This document shows positions 8,966 through 17,153 of a stretch of 64,000 bases of DNA, in pieces; position 1 is the first letter of the stretch; every line of letters begins with the position of its first letter. The notes beneath the pieces were generated by a model. The model saw only the letters and a program-made list of their open reading frames with translations. It was not told where the DNA came from and ran no database searches. Made by a program: the position numbers and the translations under genes. The stretch is from Sphingomonas sp. (lineage in GTDB: Bacteria > Pseudomonadota > Alphaproteobacteria > Sphingomonadales > Sphingomonadaceae), in assembly GCA_017304655.1 (NCBI GenBank), contig JAFKLY010000002.1:496001-560000 (forward strand), read 5' to 3'.

Positions 8966-10084
8966 TCAGTCGACGAAGGGATCGATCGGCACGATCGTGC
9001 CATCGGCATTGAAGCGCAACTCGGTCACCTTGACGTTGCGCAGGTGGTTCTTCCCGCTCAGCTGGGTGTCATGGTAGAAAAGCCAGGTCTTGCCGCCCCA
9101 GTCGACGATCGAGTGGTGCGTCGTCCAGCCCTGCACCGGCTTGAGGAACTGGCCGCGATAGGTGAACGGGCCATAAGGCGTCTTGGCGGTCGCATAAGCG
9201 AGGAAATGCGTGTCGCCGGTCGAATAGCTCAGATAATAAGTGCTACCGCGCTTATACATCCACGAGCCCTCGAAGAAGCGACGGTCATGGTCGCCGCCGA
9301 GCAGGGGCTTGCCCTTTTCATCAAGGATGACGGCATCGCGCGGTGCCTCGGCAAAATGCTTCATGTCCGGCGCCAGCTTCACGACCTTGGCGGAGAGGGC
9401 CGGCTTGTCGTCGGCCTTCAGGTCGGTCACGCCGATCGAGGCATCATATTTGCCGCTGGCCCAGTTCTGAAGCTGACCGCCCCAGATGCCGCCGAAATAC
9501 ATATAGCTGTTGCCATCCGTGTCGGTGAACACGGTGGGGTCCATCGAGTAGCTGCCGGGGATCGGCTCCGGCTCGGCCTTGAACGGTCCCATCGGGTCTT
9601 TGCCCGTGGCGACGCCGATGCGGAAGATGCCCTGCTTGTCCTTCACCGGGAAGTACAGGAAATAGGTGCCGTTCTTGAAGGCCGCGTCCGGTGCCCACAT
9701 CTGCTTGGAGGCCCAGGGCACGTCCTTCACGTCCAGCGCGGGCGGGCCGACCTTCACCGGGCCGCCGATGCTGTCCATCTCCAGCACGCGATAATCGTGC
9801 ATGGCATATTGCGTGCCCAGATCGTCATCGGGAATGCCGGCGTCCACGTCGTGGCTCGGATAGATATAGATCTTGCCGTTGAAGACATGGGCGGAGGGGT
9901 CGGCGGTGTAGATCTCGCTGACCAGCGGCTGGGCGAGGAAGCGCTTGCCGTTTTCCGCTTTTGGCTCCGAACCGTTTTGCGCGCTGTTCGCCGGCTCACC
10001 GGGTTTTTCGCTGGAACAGGCTGCCAGGGCCGTCATCATGCCGAGCGCACAGAGGCTCGTGCGGATCATCGCGGGTTTCGACAA
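8966..10084 (-). CDS. GH43 family beta-xylosidase/arabinosidase, lipoprotein
   Basis: A five-blade propeller glycoside hydrolase of family GH43 of about 372 residues. With the start used here, the expected catalytic trio is Asp62 (TADPS), Asp182 (SMDPTVF) and Glu272 (FFEGSWMYK). The N-terminus carries a signal with lipobox LAACSS, so the enzyme is probably anchored in an envelope membrane. I chose a TTG start (10082-10084) because AGGAG lies seven bases before it; ATG at 10069 also leaves an intact lipoprotein signal but lacks a ribosome site, and ATG at 10114 is farther out. It would release xylose or arabinose from oligosaccharides. It heads the operon with xylulokinase and xylose isomerase. 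Confidence 0.85.
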   Translation of the reverse strand: MSKPAMIRTSLCALGMMTALAACSSEKPGEPANSAQNGSEPKAENGKRFLAQPLVSEIYTADPSAHVFNGKIYIYPSHDVDAGIPDDDLGTQYAMHDYRVLEMDSIGGPVKVGPPALDVKDVPWASKQMWAPDAAFKNGTYFLYFPVKDKQGIFRIGVATGKDPMGPFKAEPEPIPGSYSMDPTVFTDTDGNSYMYFGGIWGGQLQNWASGKYDASIGVTDLKADDKPALSAKVVKLAPDMKHFAEAPRDAVILDEKGKPLLGGDHDRRFFEGSWMYKRGSTYYLSYSTGDTHFLAYATAKTPYGPFTYRGQFLKPVQGWTTHHSIVDWGGKTWLFYHDTQLSGKNHLRNVKVTELRFNADGTIVPIDPFVD

Positions 10085-10140
10085 GATCGCTCTCCTTCGC
10101 AGGTCTGTTATCACGCATCGCCTCGCAGGATGATGCTTTA

Positions 10141-10175
10141 AGGTAGCGCTACCATTTAGTGACCCTGCTGGTCAA
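10141..10175 (-). promoter_or_regulatory. XylR-type operator and -35 box of the GH43-xylB-xylA operon
   Basis: The near-perfect palindrome AGGTAGCGCTACCA (10141-10154) lies 56 bases upstream of the GH43 lipoprotein start. On the minus strand TTGACC (10175-10170) lies 15 bases before it, so the operator would cover the -10 region. A second copy at 10265-10278 serves the opposite gene; the 124-bp separation would allow a LacI-type tetramer to loop the DNA, which is inference. Confidence 0.7.
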
Positions 10176-10264
10176 TGGGTTTCAGCGCGGGGGTGGCTCG
10201 CGCGTTGGGTCAGTCCCACCGCAAACAGTCGTCGAGCGATATCGAGAGGCTGGCCAATTCAATG

Positions 10265-10278
10265 TGGGAGCGCTACCA
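10265..10278 (+). promoter_or_regulatory. XylR-type operator upstream of the GH43-GH95 operon
   Basis: TGGGAGCGCTACCA differs from the palindrome TGGTAGCGCTACCA by one base. It lies 61 bases before the start of the plus-strand GH43 gene. No convincing -35 box is visible in front of it. Confidence 0.65.
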
Positions 10279-10339
10279 TATTCCGGACTTGGTCGCGAAT
10301 CCGTTCATCGGGAAGGGCAGGCCGAAGCAGGAGAGGGTG

Positions 10340-12004
10340 ATGCGAATGAAGGCCAAAGTGTGCCTGCGTGGTCTTGCAGCGTCGGCGGCGTTGTTGCTGG
10401 CGGCGGGGCAAGCGCTTGCCGGTCCCGAAGCGCGCTTTTCCAGCTTTGCTTATGATGGTCGCACGCAGGAGCGCGTGACCGTCCAGCCCGGCCAATACCG
10501 GAACCCGATCCTCTCGGGCTATTATCCTGACCCATCGGTCGTGCGCGTGGGCAGCGACTATTATCTGGTGAACTCGTCCTTCGCGCATTTTCCGGGTCTG
10601 CCGGTGTGGCATTCGACGGATCTGGTGAACTGGACGCAGATCGGCAATGCCATCGACCGGCCGGGCCAGCTCGACCTTTCCGGGCGGGCGGTGTCCGAGG
10701 CGGTCTTCGCGCCGGACATCAGCGTCCATGACGGCACATTCTACATCGTGAACACCTGCGTGCAGTGCCGGGGCAATTTCGTCATCACCGCGCGCAATCC
10801 CGCCGGCCCCTGGTCGGACCCGATCTGGCTGCCGTTCGAGGGGATCGACCCGTCGATCTACTGGGAGGGGGACAAGGCCTATATCGTCAACAATCGCGCA
10901 CCCGACGAGACGCCGCGTTATGACGGGCATCGCGCGATCTGGATCCAGGAATATGACTGGCGCGCGGGCAAGATGGTCGGTCCCAGCACCCAGCTCGTCA
11001 ATGGCGGGGTCGACATCAGGCAGAAGCCGGTGTGGATCGAGGGGCCGCATATCCTGAAAAAGGATGGCTGGTATTATCTGACGGCGGCGGAGGGCGGCAC
11101 CAGCGTCAATCATTCGCAGGTCGTGTTCCGCTCGCGCAAGCTGCGCGGGCCTTATGTGCCATTTGCCGGCAATCCCATCCTCACCCAGCGCGATCTCGAT
11201 CCGGCCCGGGCCGATCCGGTCACATCGGCCGGGCATGCCGAGCTGGTCCAGACCCAAAACGGCGACTGGTGGGCGACTTTCCTGGCCGTGCGTCCCTATG
11301 CGGATGACTTCTACAATATCGGCCGGGAAACCTTCCTTCTGCCCGTGGAGTGGAAGGATGGCTGGCCGATTATCCTGCCTGCTGGACGGAACGTGCCGTT
11401 CGCGCAGAGGATGCCGGCGCTGCCACCCGAAGAAAGGCCGGCGCTGCCGACCAGCGGCGACTTTGCCTATGTCGATGGGTTCGACGGGGACCGGCTGGCG
11501 ATGCAATGGGTCGGCATCCGCACGCCCAAGACGCTCTTTCACCGGCTCGACAAGGGCGATCTCGTCCTCACTACGGCGGCGGCCCTGGGGGATCAGTCCG
11601 GCACGCCGGCCTTTCTCGGGCGACGTCAGCAGCATCATGTCGCGACCATGCGCACCTCGCTCAGCTTCAAGCCGGAGCAGGACGGCGACCGTGCGGGCCT
11701 CGCCGCGTTGCAAAGTGACCAGTCCTATCTGTTCTTCGGCCTCACCCGTCTGGGCGGGCAGGACGTGGTCGCGCTCTACACGCGGGCAAAAGGCGAGGAG
11801 CGGCTGATCACCTCGGCGCCCGTGGACAATCGCGGGCCGATGACGCTCACCCTGCGCGCCGATGGCGGTCGCATGGCGTTCGATTATGCCGGTGCCGGCG
11901 GCATGGGCACCTTGGTGAGCGATCTCGATGCCCGCTTCCTCAGCACGCACGAGGCGGGCGGGTTCGTCGGCACGGTGGTCGGTCCCTACGTCTGGACGCA
12001 CTGA
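10340..12004 (+). CDS. GH43 family beta-xylosidase with C-terminal beta-sandwich domain
   Basis: A 554-residue exported GH43 enzyme. The signal peptide (residues about 1-30, ending ALAG) is followed by a propeller with expected base Asp64 (YYPDPSVV), pKa-modulating Asp170 (EGIDPSIYW) and acid Glu234 (WIEGPHIL). The last 200 residues look like the concanavalin-type sandwich common to two-domain xylosidases. ATG at 10340 has AGGAG six bases upstream; the in-frame ORF begins much earlier but without a signal. It is likely a periplasmic exo-enzyme on xylo- or arabinoxylo-oligosaccharides. It is followed after 32 bases by GH95 and preceded by an XylR-type operator. Confidence 0.87.
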   Translation: MRMKAKVCLRGLAASAALLLAAGQALAGPEARFSSFAYDGRTQERVTVQPGQYRNPILSGYYPDPSVVRVGSDYYLVNSSFAHFPGLPVWHSTDLVNWTQIGNAIDRPGQLDLSGRAVSEAVFAPDISVHDGTFYIVNTCVQCRGNFVITARNPAGPWSDPIWLPFEGIDPSIYWEGDKAYIVNNRAPDETPRYDGHRAIWIQEYDWRAGKMVGPSTQLVNGGVDIRQKPVWIEGPHILKKDGWYYLTAAEGGTSVNHSQVVFRSRKLRGPYVPFAGNPILTQRDLDPARADPVTSAGHAELVQTQNGDWWATFLAVRPYADDFYNIGRETFLLPVEWKDGWPIILPAGRNVPFAQRMPALPPEERPALPTSGDFAYVDGFDGDRLAMQWVGIRTPKTLFHRLDKGDLVLTTAAALGDQSGTPAFLGRRQQHHVATMRTSLSFKPEQDGDRAGLAALQSDQSYLFFGLTRLGGQDVVALYTRAKGEERLITSAPVDNRGPMTLTLRADGGRMAFDYAGAGGMGTLVSDLDARFLSTHEAGGFVGTVVGPYVWTH

Positions 12005-12036
12005 CGCCCGCAGCAAAAGAGCAGGAGAGCCGGCCC

Positions 12037-14376
12037 ATGGTCACGCGGCGCACGATGCTGGAAGGGTCGCTCATGTTGGCGGCGGGGGCCTGTGTGCCGA
12101 CGCCGTTGGCGGCTGCCGGCGGGCAAAGGGACATGGCGGGGCATCGCCTCTGGTATCGGCAACCAGCGGCGGAATGGACGCAAGCGCTGCCCATCGGCAA
12201 CGGGCGCATCGGCGCCATGGTCTTCGGCGGCATCGAGGCCGAGCGGCTGCAACTCAATGAGGATACGCTGTGGAGCGGCGGCCCCTACGATCCCGTCAAT
12301 CCGCTTGCGCGGGAGGCACTGCCGCAGGTCCGCCGCCTCATCGCCGAGGGCCGCTTTGCCGAGGCCCATGATCTGGCCAATGCCCGCGTGATGGCAACGC
12401 CGCTGGTGCAGATGGCCTATCAGACCTTCGGCGATCTCTTGCTGACCATGCCGGGACCGTCGGCCCCGGTGCGCGACTATGAGCGCGCGCTGGACCTCGA
12501 CAGCGCGATCGCGACGACGCGCTTCACGCGCAATGGCGTGCATCATGAGCGGACGGTGTTCGCCTCGACGGGGCAGCAACTGCTGGTCGTGCGCCATGCG
12601 GTGTCCGGGGAAGGCACGCTGGACCTCGATGTGCAATTGGCCCCGGCGCAGGAGATGACCGTCAGGGCGCAGGGCGATCGCCTGATCGCGCGCGGACGCA
12701 ATCGCGCGGCGCATGGCGTCGCGGCGGCACTGCGGGTTGCCGGTCTGGTGGAGATCCGGCCCGAGGGCGGCACACTGACGGCCGAGCGGGATCGGCTGCT
12801 GCTGCGCGGCGCACGGGCCGTCACCGTGCTGGTGGCGATGGGCACGAGCTTCCGGCGCTTCGACGATGTGAGCGGCGATCCCGATGCGCTGGTCGCGGAC
12901 TGGATCGCCGCTGCCCAATCGATCCCGTTCGCGCAGGTGCAGGCCGAGGCAATGGCCGAGCATCGGCGACTCTATCGGCGTGTGCGGATCGATCTGGGGG
13001 ACGATCGCGGTGCTGCCCTGCCGACCGATGAGCGCATCCGGGCCGCGCAGACCCGCGACGATCCGGGCCTTGCCGCGCTCTATTTCAATTATGGGCGCTA
13101 TCTGCTCATCGGCTCGTCACGGCCCGGCAGCCAGGCGAGCAATCTGCAGGGCATCTGGAACGACAGCGTCGATCCGCCCTGGGGATCGAAATACACGATC
13201 AACATCAACACGCAGATGAACTACTGGCCGGCGGAAGTCACCGCCTTGCCCGAGTGTGTGGAACCGCTGGTGCGCCTCGTGCGGGATCTGGCCGCGAGTG
13301 GTGCCCGCACCGCGCGGGAGATGTATGGCGCGCGTGGCTGGGTCGCCCATCACAATACCGATCTCTGGCGCGCCAGCGCGCCGATCGACGGGGCACGCTG
13401 GGGCCTGTGGCCGATGGGGGGCGCGTGGCTCTGCACCCATTTGTGGGCGCGCTGGGATTATGGGCGGGACAAGGCGTTTCTGCGCGATATCTATCCGCTG
13501 ATGCAGGGCGCTGCCTTGTTCTTCGTCGATACGCTGCAGACCGACGCGCGCACTGGTCGTCTTGTCACCAGTCCATCCCTCTCGCCGGAAAACGCGCATC
13601 ATGGCGATATCGCGATCTGCGCCGGCCCTGCGATGGACCAGCAGATTTTGCGGGATCTCTTCGATCAGACGGCGCAAGCGGCAGACACTCTTGGGATCGA
13701 CGCGGCCTTCGCGGCCCAATTGCGTGATCTGCGCGCCCGGCTGGCGCCGGACCAGATCGGTGCGCAGGGGCAATTGCAGGAATGGCAGGCGGATTGGGAC
13801 GCGCAGGCGCCCGAGCCGCACCACCGCCATGTCTCGCACCTGTACGGCCTGTTCCCGAGCCAGCAGATCGACCTCGATGCGACACCGGCGCTGGCGGCGG
13901 CCGCGCGCAAATCGCTCGAACTGCGGGGCGACAAAGCGACCGGCTGGGCAACGGCCTGGCGCGCGAACCTGTGGGCGCGCCTGCGCGAAGGCGATCACGC
14001 GCATGAGATTTTGCGCTTCCTGCTCGGGCCGGAGCGCACCTATCCGAACATGTTCGACGCGCATCCGCCGTTCCAGATCGACGGCAATTTCGGCGGGACG
14101 GCGGCGATTGCGGAGATGCTGGTGCAGAGCCGGGGCGAAGAGATCCTGCTGCTCCCGGCCTTGCCGAGTGCCTGGCCGCAAGGAAGCGTGCAGGGACTGC
14201 GGGTGCGGGGCGCCTGCGCACTCGATCTGGCGTGGCGATCCGGCAAGCCCGTGCGCGTCGTGCTCATCAGTGACAGCGACGCCGAGCGGGTGGTTCGCTT
14301 CGGGGAGCGCCGCCTCACGGTGTCGCTCAAGGCCGGGCGGGCGCATCGCGTGCCCCTCGCCCCGTTGCTGGGGTGA
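12037..14376 (+). CDS. GH95 family alpha-L-fucosidase/alpha-L-galactosidase
   Basis: The 779-residue protein opens with a twin-arginine-like leader (MVTRRTMLEGSLMLAAG), then the GH95 N-domain (LPIGNGRIGAMVFGG; LNEDTLWSGGP) and a helical barrel. Residues matching the inverting machinery of this family are visible: Asn389 and Asn391 in NINTQMNYW, Glu518 in SLSPEN and Asp682 in FQIDGNFGG. GH95 enzymes remove terminal alpha-L-fucose or alpha-L-galactose, sugars found on xyloglucan and on complex grass arabinoxylan. It is co-transcribed with the GH43 gene and convergent with GH3 across a 16-base gap. The sequence alone does not tell which sugar is preferred. Confidence 0.88.
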   Translation: MVTRRTMLEGSLMLAAGACVPTPLAAAGGQRDMAGHRLWYRQPAAEWTQALPIGNGRIGAMVFGGIEAERLQLNEDTLWSGGPYDPVNPLAREALPQVRRLIAEGRFAEAHDLANARVMATPLVQMAYQTFGDLLLTMPGPSAPVRDYERALDLDSAIATTRFTRNGVHHERTVFASTGQQLLVVRHAVSGEGTLDLDVQLAPAQEMTVRAQGDRLIARGRNRAAHGVAAALRVAGLVEIRPEGGTLTAERDRLLLRGARAVTVLVAMGTSFRRFDDVSGDPDALVADWIAAAQSIPFAQVQAEAMAEHRRLYRRVRIDLGDDRGAALPTDERIRAAQTRDDPGLAALYFNYGRYLLIGSSRPGSQASNLQGIWNDSVDPPWGSKYTININTQMNYWPAEVTALPECVEPLVRLVRDLAASGARTAREMYGARGWVAHHNTDLWRASAPIDGARWGLWPMGGAWLCTHLWARWDYGRDKAFLRDIYPLMQGAALFFVDTLQTDARTGRLVTSPSLSPENAHHGDIAICAGPAMDQQILRDLFDQTAQAADTLGIDAAFAAQLRDLRARLAPDQIGAQGQLQEWQADWDAQAPEPHHRHVSHLYGLFPSQQIDLDATPALAAAARKSLELRGDKATGWATAWRANLWARLREGDHAHEILRFLLGPERTYPNMFDAHPPFQIDGNFGGTAAIAEMLVQSRGEEILLLPALPSAWPQGSVQGLRVRGACALDLAWRSGKPVRVVLISDSDAERVVRFGERRLTVSLKAGRAHRVPLAPLLG

Positions 14377-14392
14377 GGGGCGCCGGGCAGCC

Positions 14393-17080
14393 TCATTTGG
14401 GCAGGGCAACGCCCTTGTCGATCGAGAAGGGCGCGCTCTGCGCCGGCAGTCCGCTTTCCGGCTGAGCAGAACCGACCGTCACCTGATAGCGGCCCGGAAA
14501 GACCTGGCGCTCGCCATCGACTGACACGGCGCTCAGATCGCGTGGGGAGAGGGCGAAGCTGATTGCCCGCGCCTCGCCCGGCTTTAGGCTCACGCGCTGG
14601 AACCCGCGCAGCGCCACGCGCGGCGTGCCGGGCACATCGGGGAAGTTCAGGTAGAGCTGCGCGACTTCATCGCCGGCCCTGTCGCCGGTGTTGCGCACCG
14701 TGGTCGAGACGCGGATGCCCTGCGCGGCATCGCCGCTCGCTTCCACCTTGAGCGGTTCATAGGCGAACCGGGTGTAGCTGAGGCCATAGCCGAAGCCATA
14801 GACCGGCTTGCCAGTGAAGTAGCGATAGGTGCGACCGCTCATGTTGTAGTCGCCGAACGGCGGCAGCTCGTCGATGCTCTTGTAGAATGTGAGCGGCAGG
14901 CGACCGGACGGATTAGTCTTGCCGGAGAGGACGTTGCCGACCGCGAGGCCGCCATTCTGGCCGGGATACCAGGCTTCCACGATCGCCGCAGCATTGTCCT
15001 TCGCCCAGGCGAGATTGATCGGGCTGCCGTTCATGGCGACGATCACCAATGGCTTGCCGGTTGCCTTGGCCTTTTCCAGCAGGGCGATCTGTTCGGCCGG
15101 CAGGTCGAGCGTCGTCTTGTCGCCGCCGGAGAAGCCGGGGACCTTGACCGGCGTTTCCTCCGCTTCGAGATCGGAGGTGAGGCCGACCACCGCAACGAGC
15201 ACGTCCGCCTGCGTCGCGGCACGGGCGAGATCGCCATCGGCATCGGTCGAGACGCGCTTCCAGACGAGGTCGACGCCGCTGTTGAAATGCGAGGTCATCG
15301 TCACCTGGATGGGGTAGCGCTTGCCTTTCTCCAGCGCGATCGTCTTCATCGTCGGCAGGCTGTTCCAGCTCGATCCGGTGAGGTCGACGAAGGGCTTGCC
15401 GTCGAACAGCAAGTCGCCGCTCGAGCCGGACAGGCCGAGCCGGTAAGTGCCGGTCTCGGGCGGGACGAGGAAGCCGGTCCACACAACCTTGTGGTGATCC
15501 GAGACCGTCGCTAGGTCGAGACTGCGCCCGGCGACGTCGGCCTCGCGGCGAGTGACGACCGGCTTGTCCTTGAACGTCATCGCCTTGGTGATCGCGCCGA
15601 GCGTGCCCGGCTGGAAGCGATCGGGCGGCGTTTGCGTCGGGTTATAGTAGCGCGCCAGCAAGCCCGGCTTGCCGTCCGGCGCCCGCAGCGCGGAGCCGGG
15701 CACGCGGTCGCCATCGGTGAAGGTCTCGCTAAACGGCACATGATGGATATCGGCGCCGGGCATGGCCGTGCGCAGGCCCTCCAGCACCGAGACGGGCGCG
15801 CCGGACAGCGCGGAGGAATAATTGCCGCGCAGCACGCGCGTTGCATCCGCCAGCGGGCCGATCACCGCGATGCGCGCGCCCGGCTTCAGCGGCAGGGCAC
15901 CGTCATTCTTCAGCAGCACCAGGCTCTTTTCCGCCGCCGTCAGGGCCAGCGCGGCATGGTCAGCGGCGCCCACCGTCGCGGGCGAGATCGTCTCCGGCTT
16001 GCGCACCCCCGGCAAGTCGCCATTGCGCAGGCGGGCCGAGAACAGACGCACCAATGCGGTGTCGATGTCCTTCTGCGTCAGCAGGCCCTGCCGGAGCGCA
16101 TCGAGATAGGGCTGGCCCAGCCCGGCGGTGTCGCTGAGCGTGCGGCCGTTGCATTCATTGTCCACACCCGCGCGCACGGCTGCGGTGACGGCAGTGGCGG
16201 CATCCGGCGCATAATGATGATGGGCGGCGATATCGACCACCGCATCACAATCCGACACGACATAGCCGTTAAAGCCCCAGGCGCCGCGCAGATGCTCCTT
16301 GAGCAGTTCGTCGCTGGCGCAGGCGGGCTGCCCGTCGACGCGATTATAGGCGCACATGATCGATCCGGCCTTGGCCTCCACCACCGCCGCACGGAAGGCG
16401 GGGAGATAGGTATCTTCCAGATCGTGCCGGGACACATAGACATTGGCCTGATGCCGCGTCGATTCCGGCCCGTTGTGGACCGCGAAATGCTTGGGCGTGG
16501 CGATCACATTGGGCTGGTCCGGGTCCGGCCCCTGAATGCCCGTGATGAAGGCGCTGCCGATCTTTGCGGTGAGGAAGGGGTCCTCGCCATAGGTTTCCTG
16601 CCCGCGGCCCCAGCGCGGATCGCGGAAGATGTTGATGTTGGGCGACCAGGTGTCCAGCCCCGTGCCGATGCGGCCGAGCCGCCCGGTCTGGCGCGCGAGC
16701 GTGTGCAGGCCGCGCACTTCCACGCTGATGATGTTGCCGATGTCGTGAACGAGCGGCGCATCGAACGTCGCGGCCATGCCGATCGGCTCGGGGAAATTGG
16801 TGGTCGGCAGCGTGCCGATCGCGCCATGCAGCGATTCCGTCCACCAGTTATAGGCCGGGATGCCGAGACGCGGGATGGCCGGCGCGACATTGAGCAGCTG
16901 GTCAACCTTCTCCTGCGGCGTGAGCTGCGCCACGATCTGCGCAGCCTTGGTCTCGGCCTGCGCGCGGACGGGAGATGGGGCGTTCTGCTGGGCGAGGGCC
17001 GGCATGGCGATCGTCAGCAGGGCAGCGCCGGCCAGCAGCAAGGGGCGGAAGGCGGCGTGGTGTCGCGAGGCAATCGGCAT
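14393..17080 (-). CDS. GH3 family beta-xylosidase/beta-glucosidase with PA14 insert
   Basis: An 895-residue exported GH3 enzyme. After a signal peptide ending in PALAQQ come the barrel domain with nucleophile Asp277 in YVVSDCDAV, a PA14 insertion around residues 450-590 (PGLLARYYNP; PPETGTYRLGLSG), the second alpha/beta domain (VNGSPINLAW-like segment seen as MNGSPINLAW) and a fibronectin III-like C-terminus with YGFGYGLSYTRF. This architecture is usual for bacterial exo-xylosidases and glucosidases. ATG at 17078-17080 has GGAGA upstream, and the 95 in-frame codons before it lack a signal. It follows the GH141-like gene after 73 bases and probably trims xylo- or gluco-oligosaccharides in the periplasm. 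Confidence 0.88.
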   Translation of the reverse strand: MPIASRHHAAFRPLLLAGAALLTIAMPALAQQNAPSPVRAQAETKAAQIVAQLTPQEKVDQLLNVAPAIPRLGIPAYNWWTESLHGAIGTLPTTNFPEPIGMAATFDAPLVHDIGNIISVEVRGLHTLARQTGRLGRIGTGLDTWSPNINIFRDPRWGRGQETYGEDPFLTAKIGSAFITGIQGPDPDQPNVIATPKHFAVHNGPESTRHQANVYVSRHDLEDTYLPAFRAAVVEAKAGSIMCAYNRVDGQPACASDELLKEHLRGAWGFNGYVVSDCDAVVDIAAHHHYAPDAATAVTAAVRAGVDNECNGRTLSDTAGLGQPYLDALRQGLLTQKDIDTALVRLFSARLRNGDLPGVRKPETISPATVGAADHAALALTAAEKSLVLLKNDGALPLKPGARIAVIGPLADATRVLRGNYSSALSGAPVSVLEGLRTAMPGADIHHVPFSETFTDGDRVPGSALRAPDGKPGLLARYYNPTQTPPDRFQPGTLGAITKAMTFKDKPVVTRREADVAGRSLDLATVSDHHKVVWTGFLVPPETGTYRLGLSGSSGDLLFDGKPFVDLTGSSWNSLPTMKTIALEKGKRYPIQVTMTSHFNSGVDLVWKRVSTDADGDLARAATQADVLVAVVGLTSDLEAEETPVKVPGFSGGDKTTLDLPAEQIALLEKAKATGKPLVIVAMNGSPINLAWAKDNAAAIVEAWYPGQNGGLAVGNVLSGKTNPSGRLPLTFYKSIDELPPFGDYNMSGRTYRYFTGKPVYGFGYGLSYTRFAYEPLKVEASGDAAQGIRVSTTVRNTGDRAGDEVAQLYLNFPDVPGTPRVALRGFQRVSLKPGEARAISFALSPRDLSAVSVDGERQVFPGRYQVTVGSAQPESGLPAQSAPFSIDKGVALPK

Positions 17081-17153
17081 GAAGCGTCTCCAGATCAGCG
17101 GGGGCGGCGAAGAGGGCGGCGGCGCAAGAGCCGTTGGAAGCAAAAGGGCGTTG

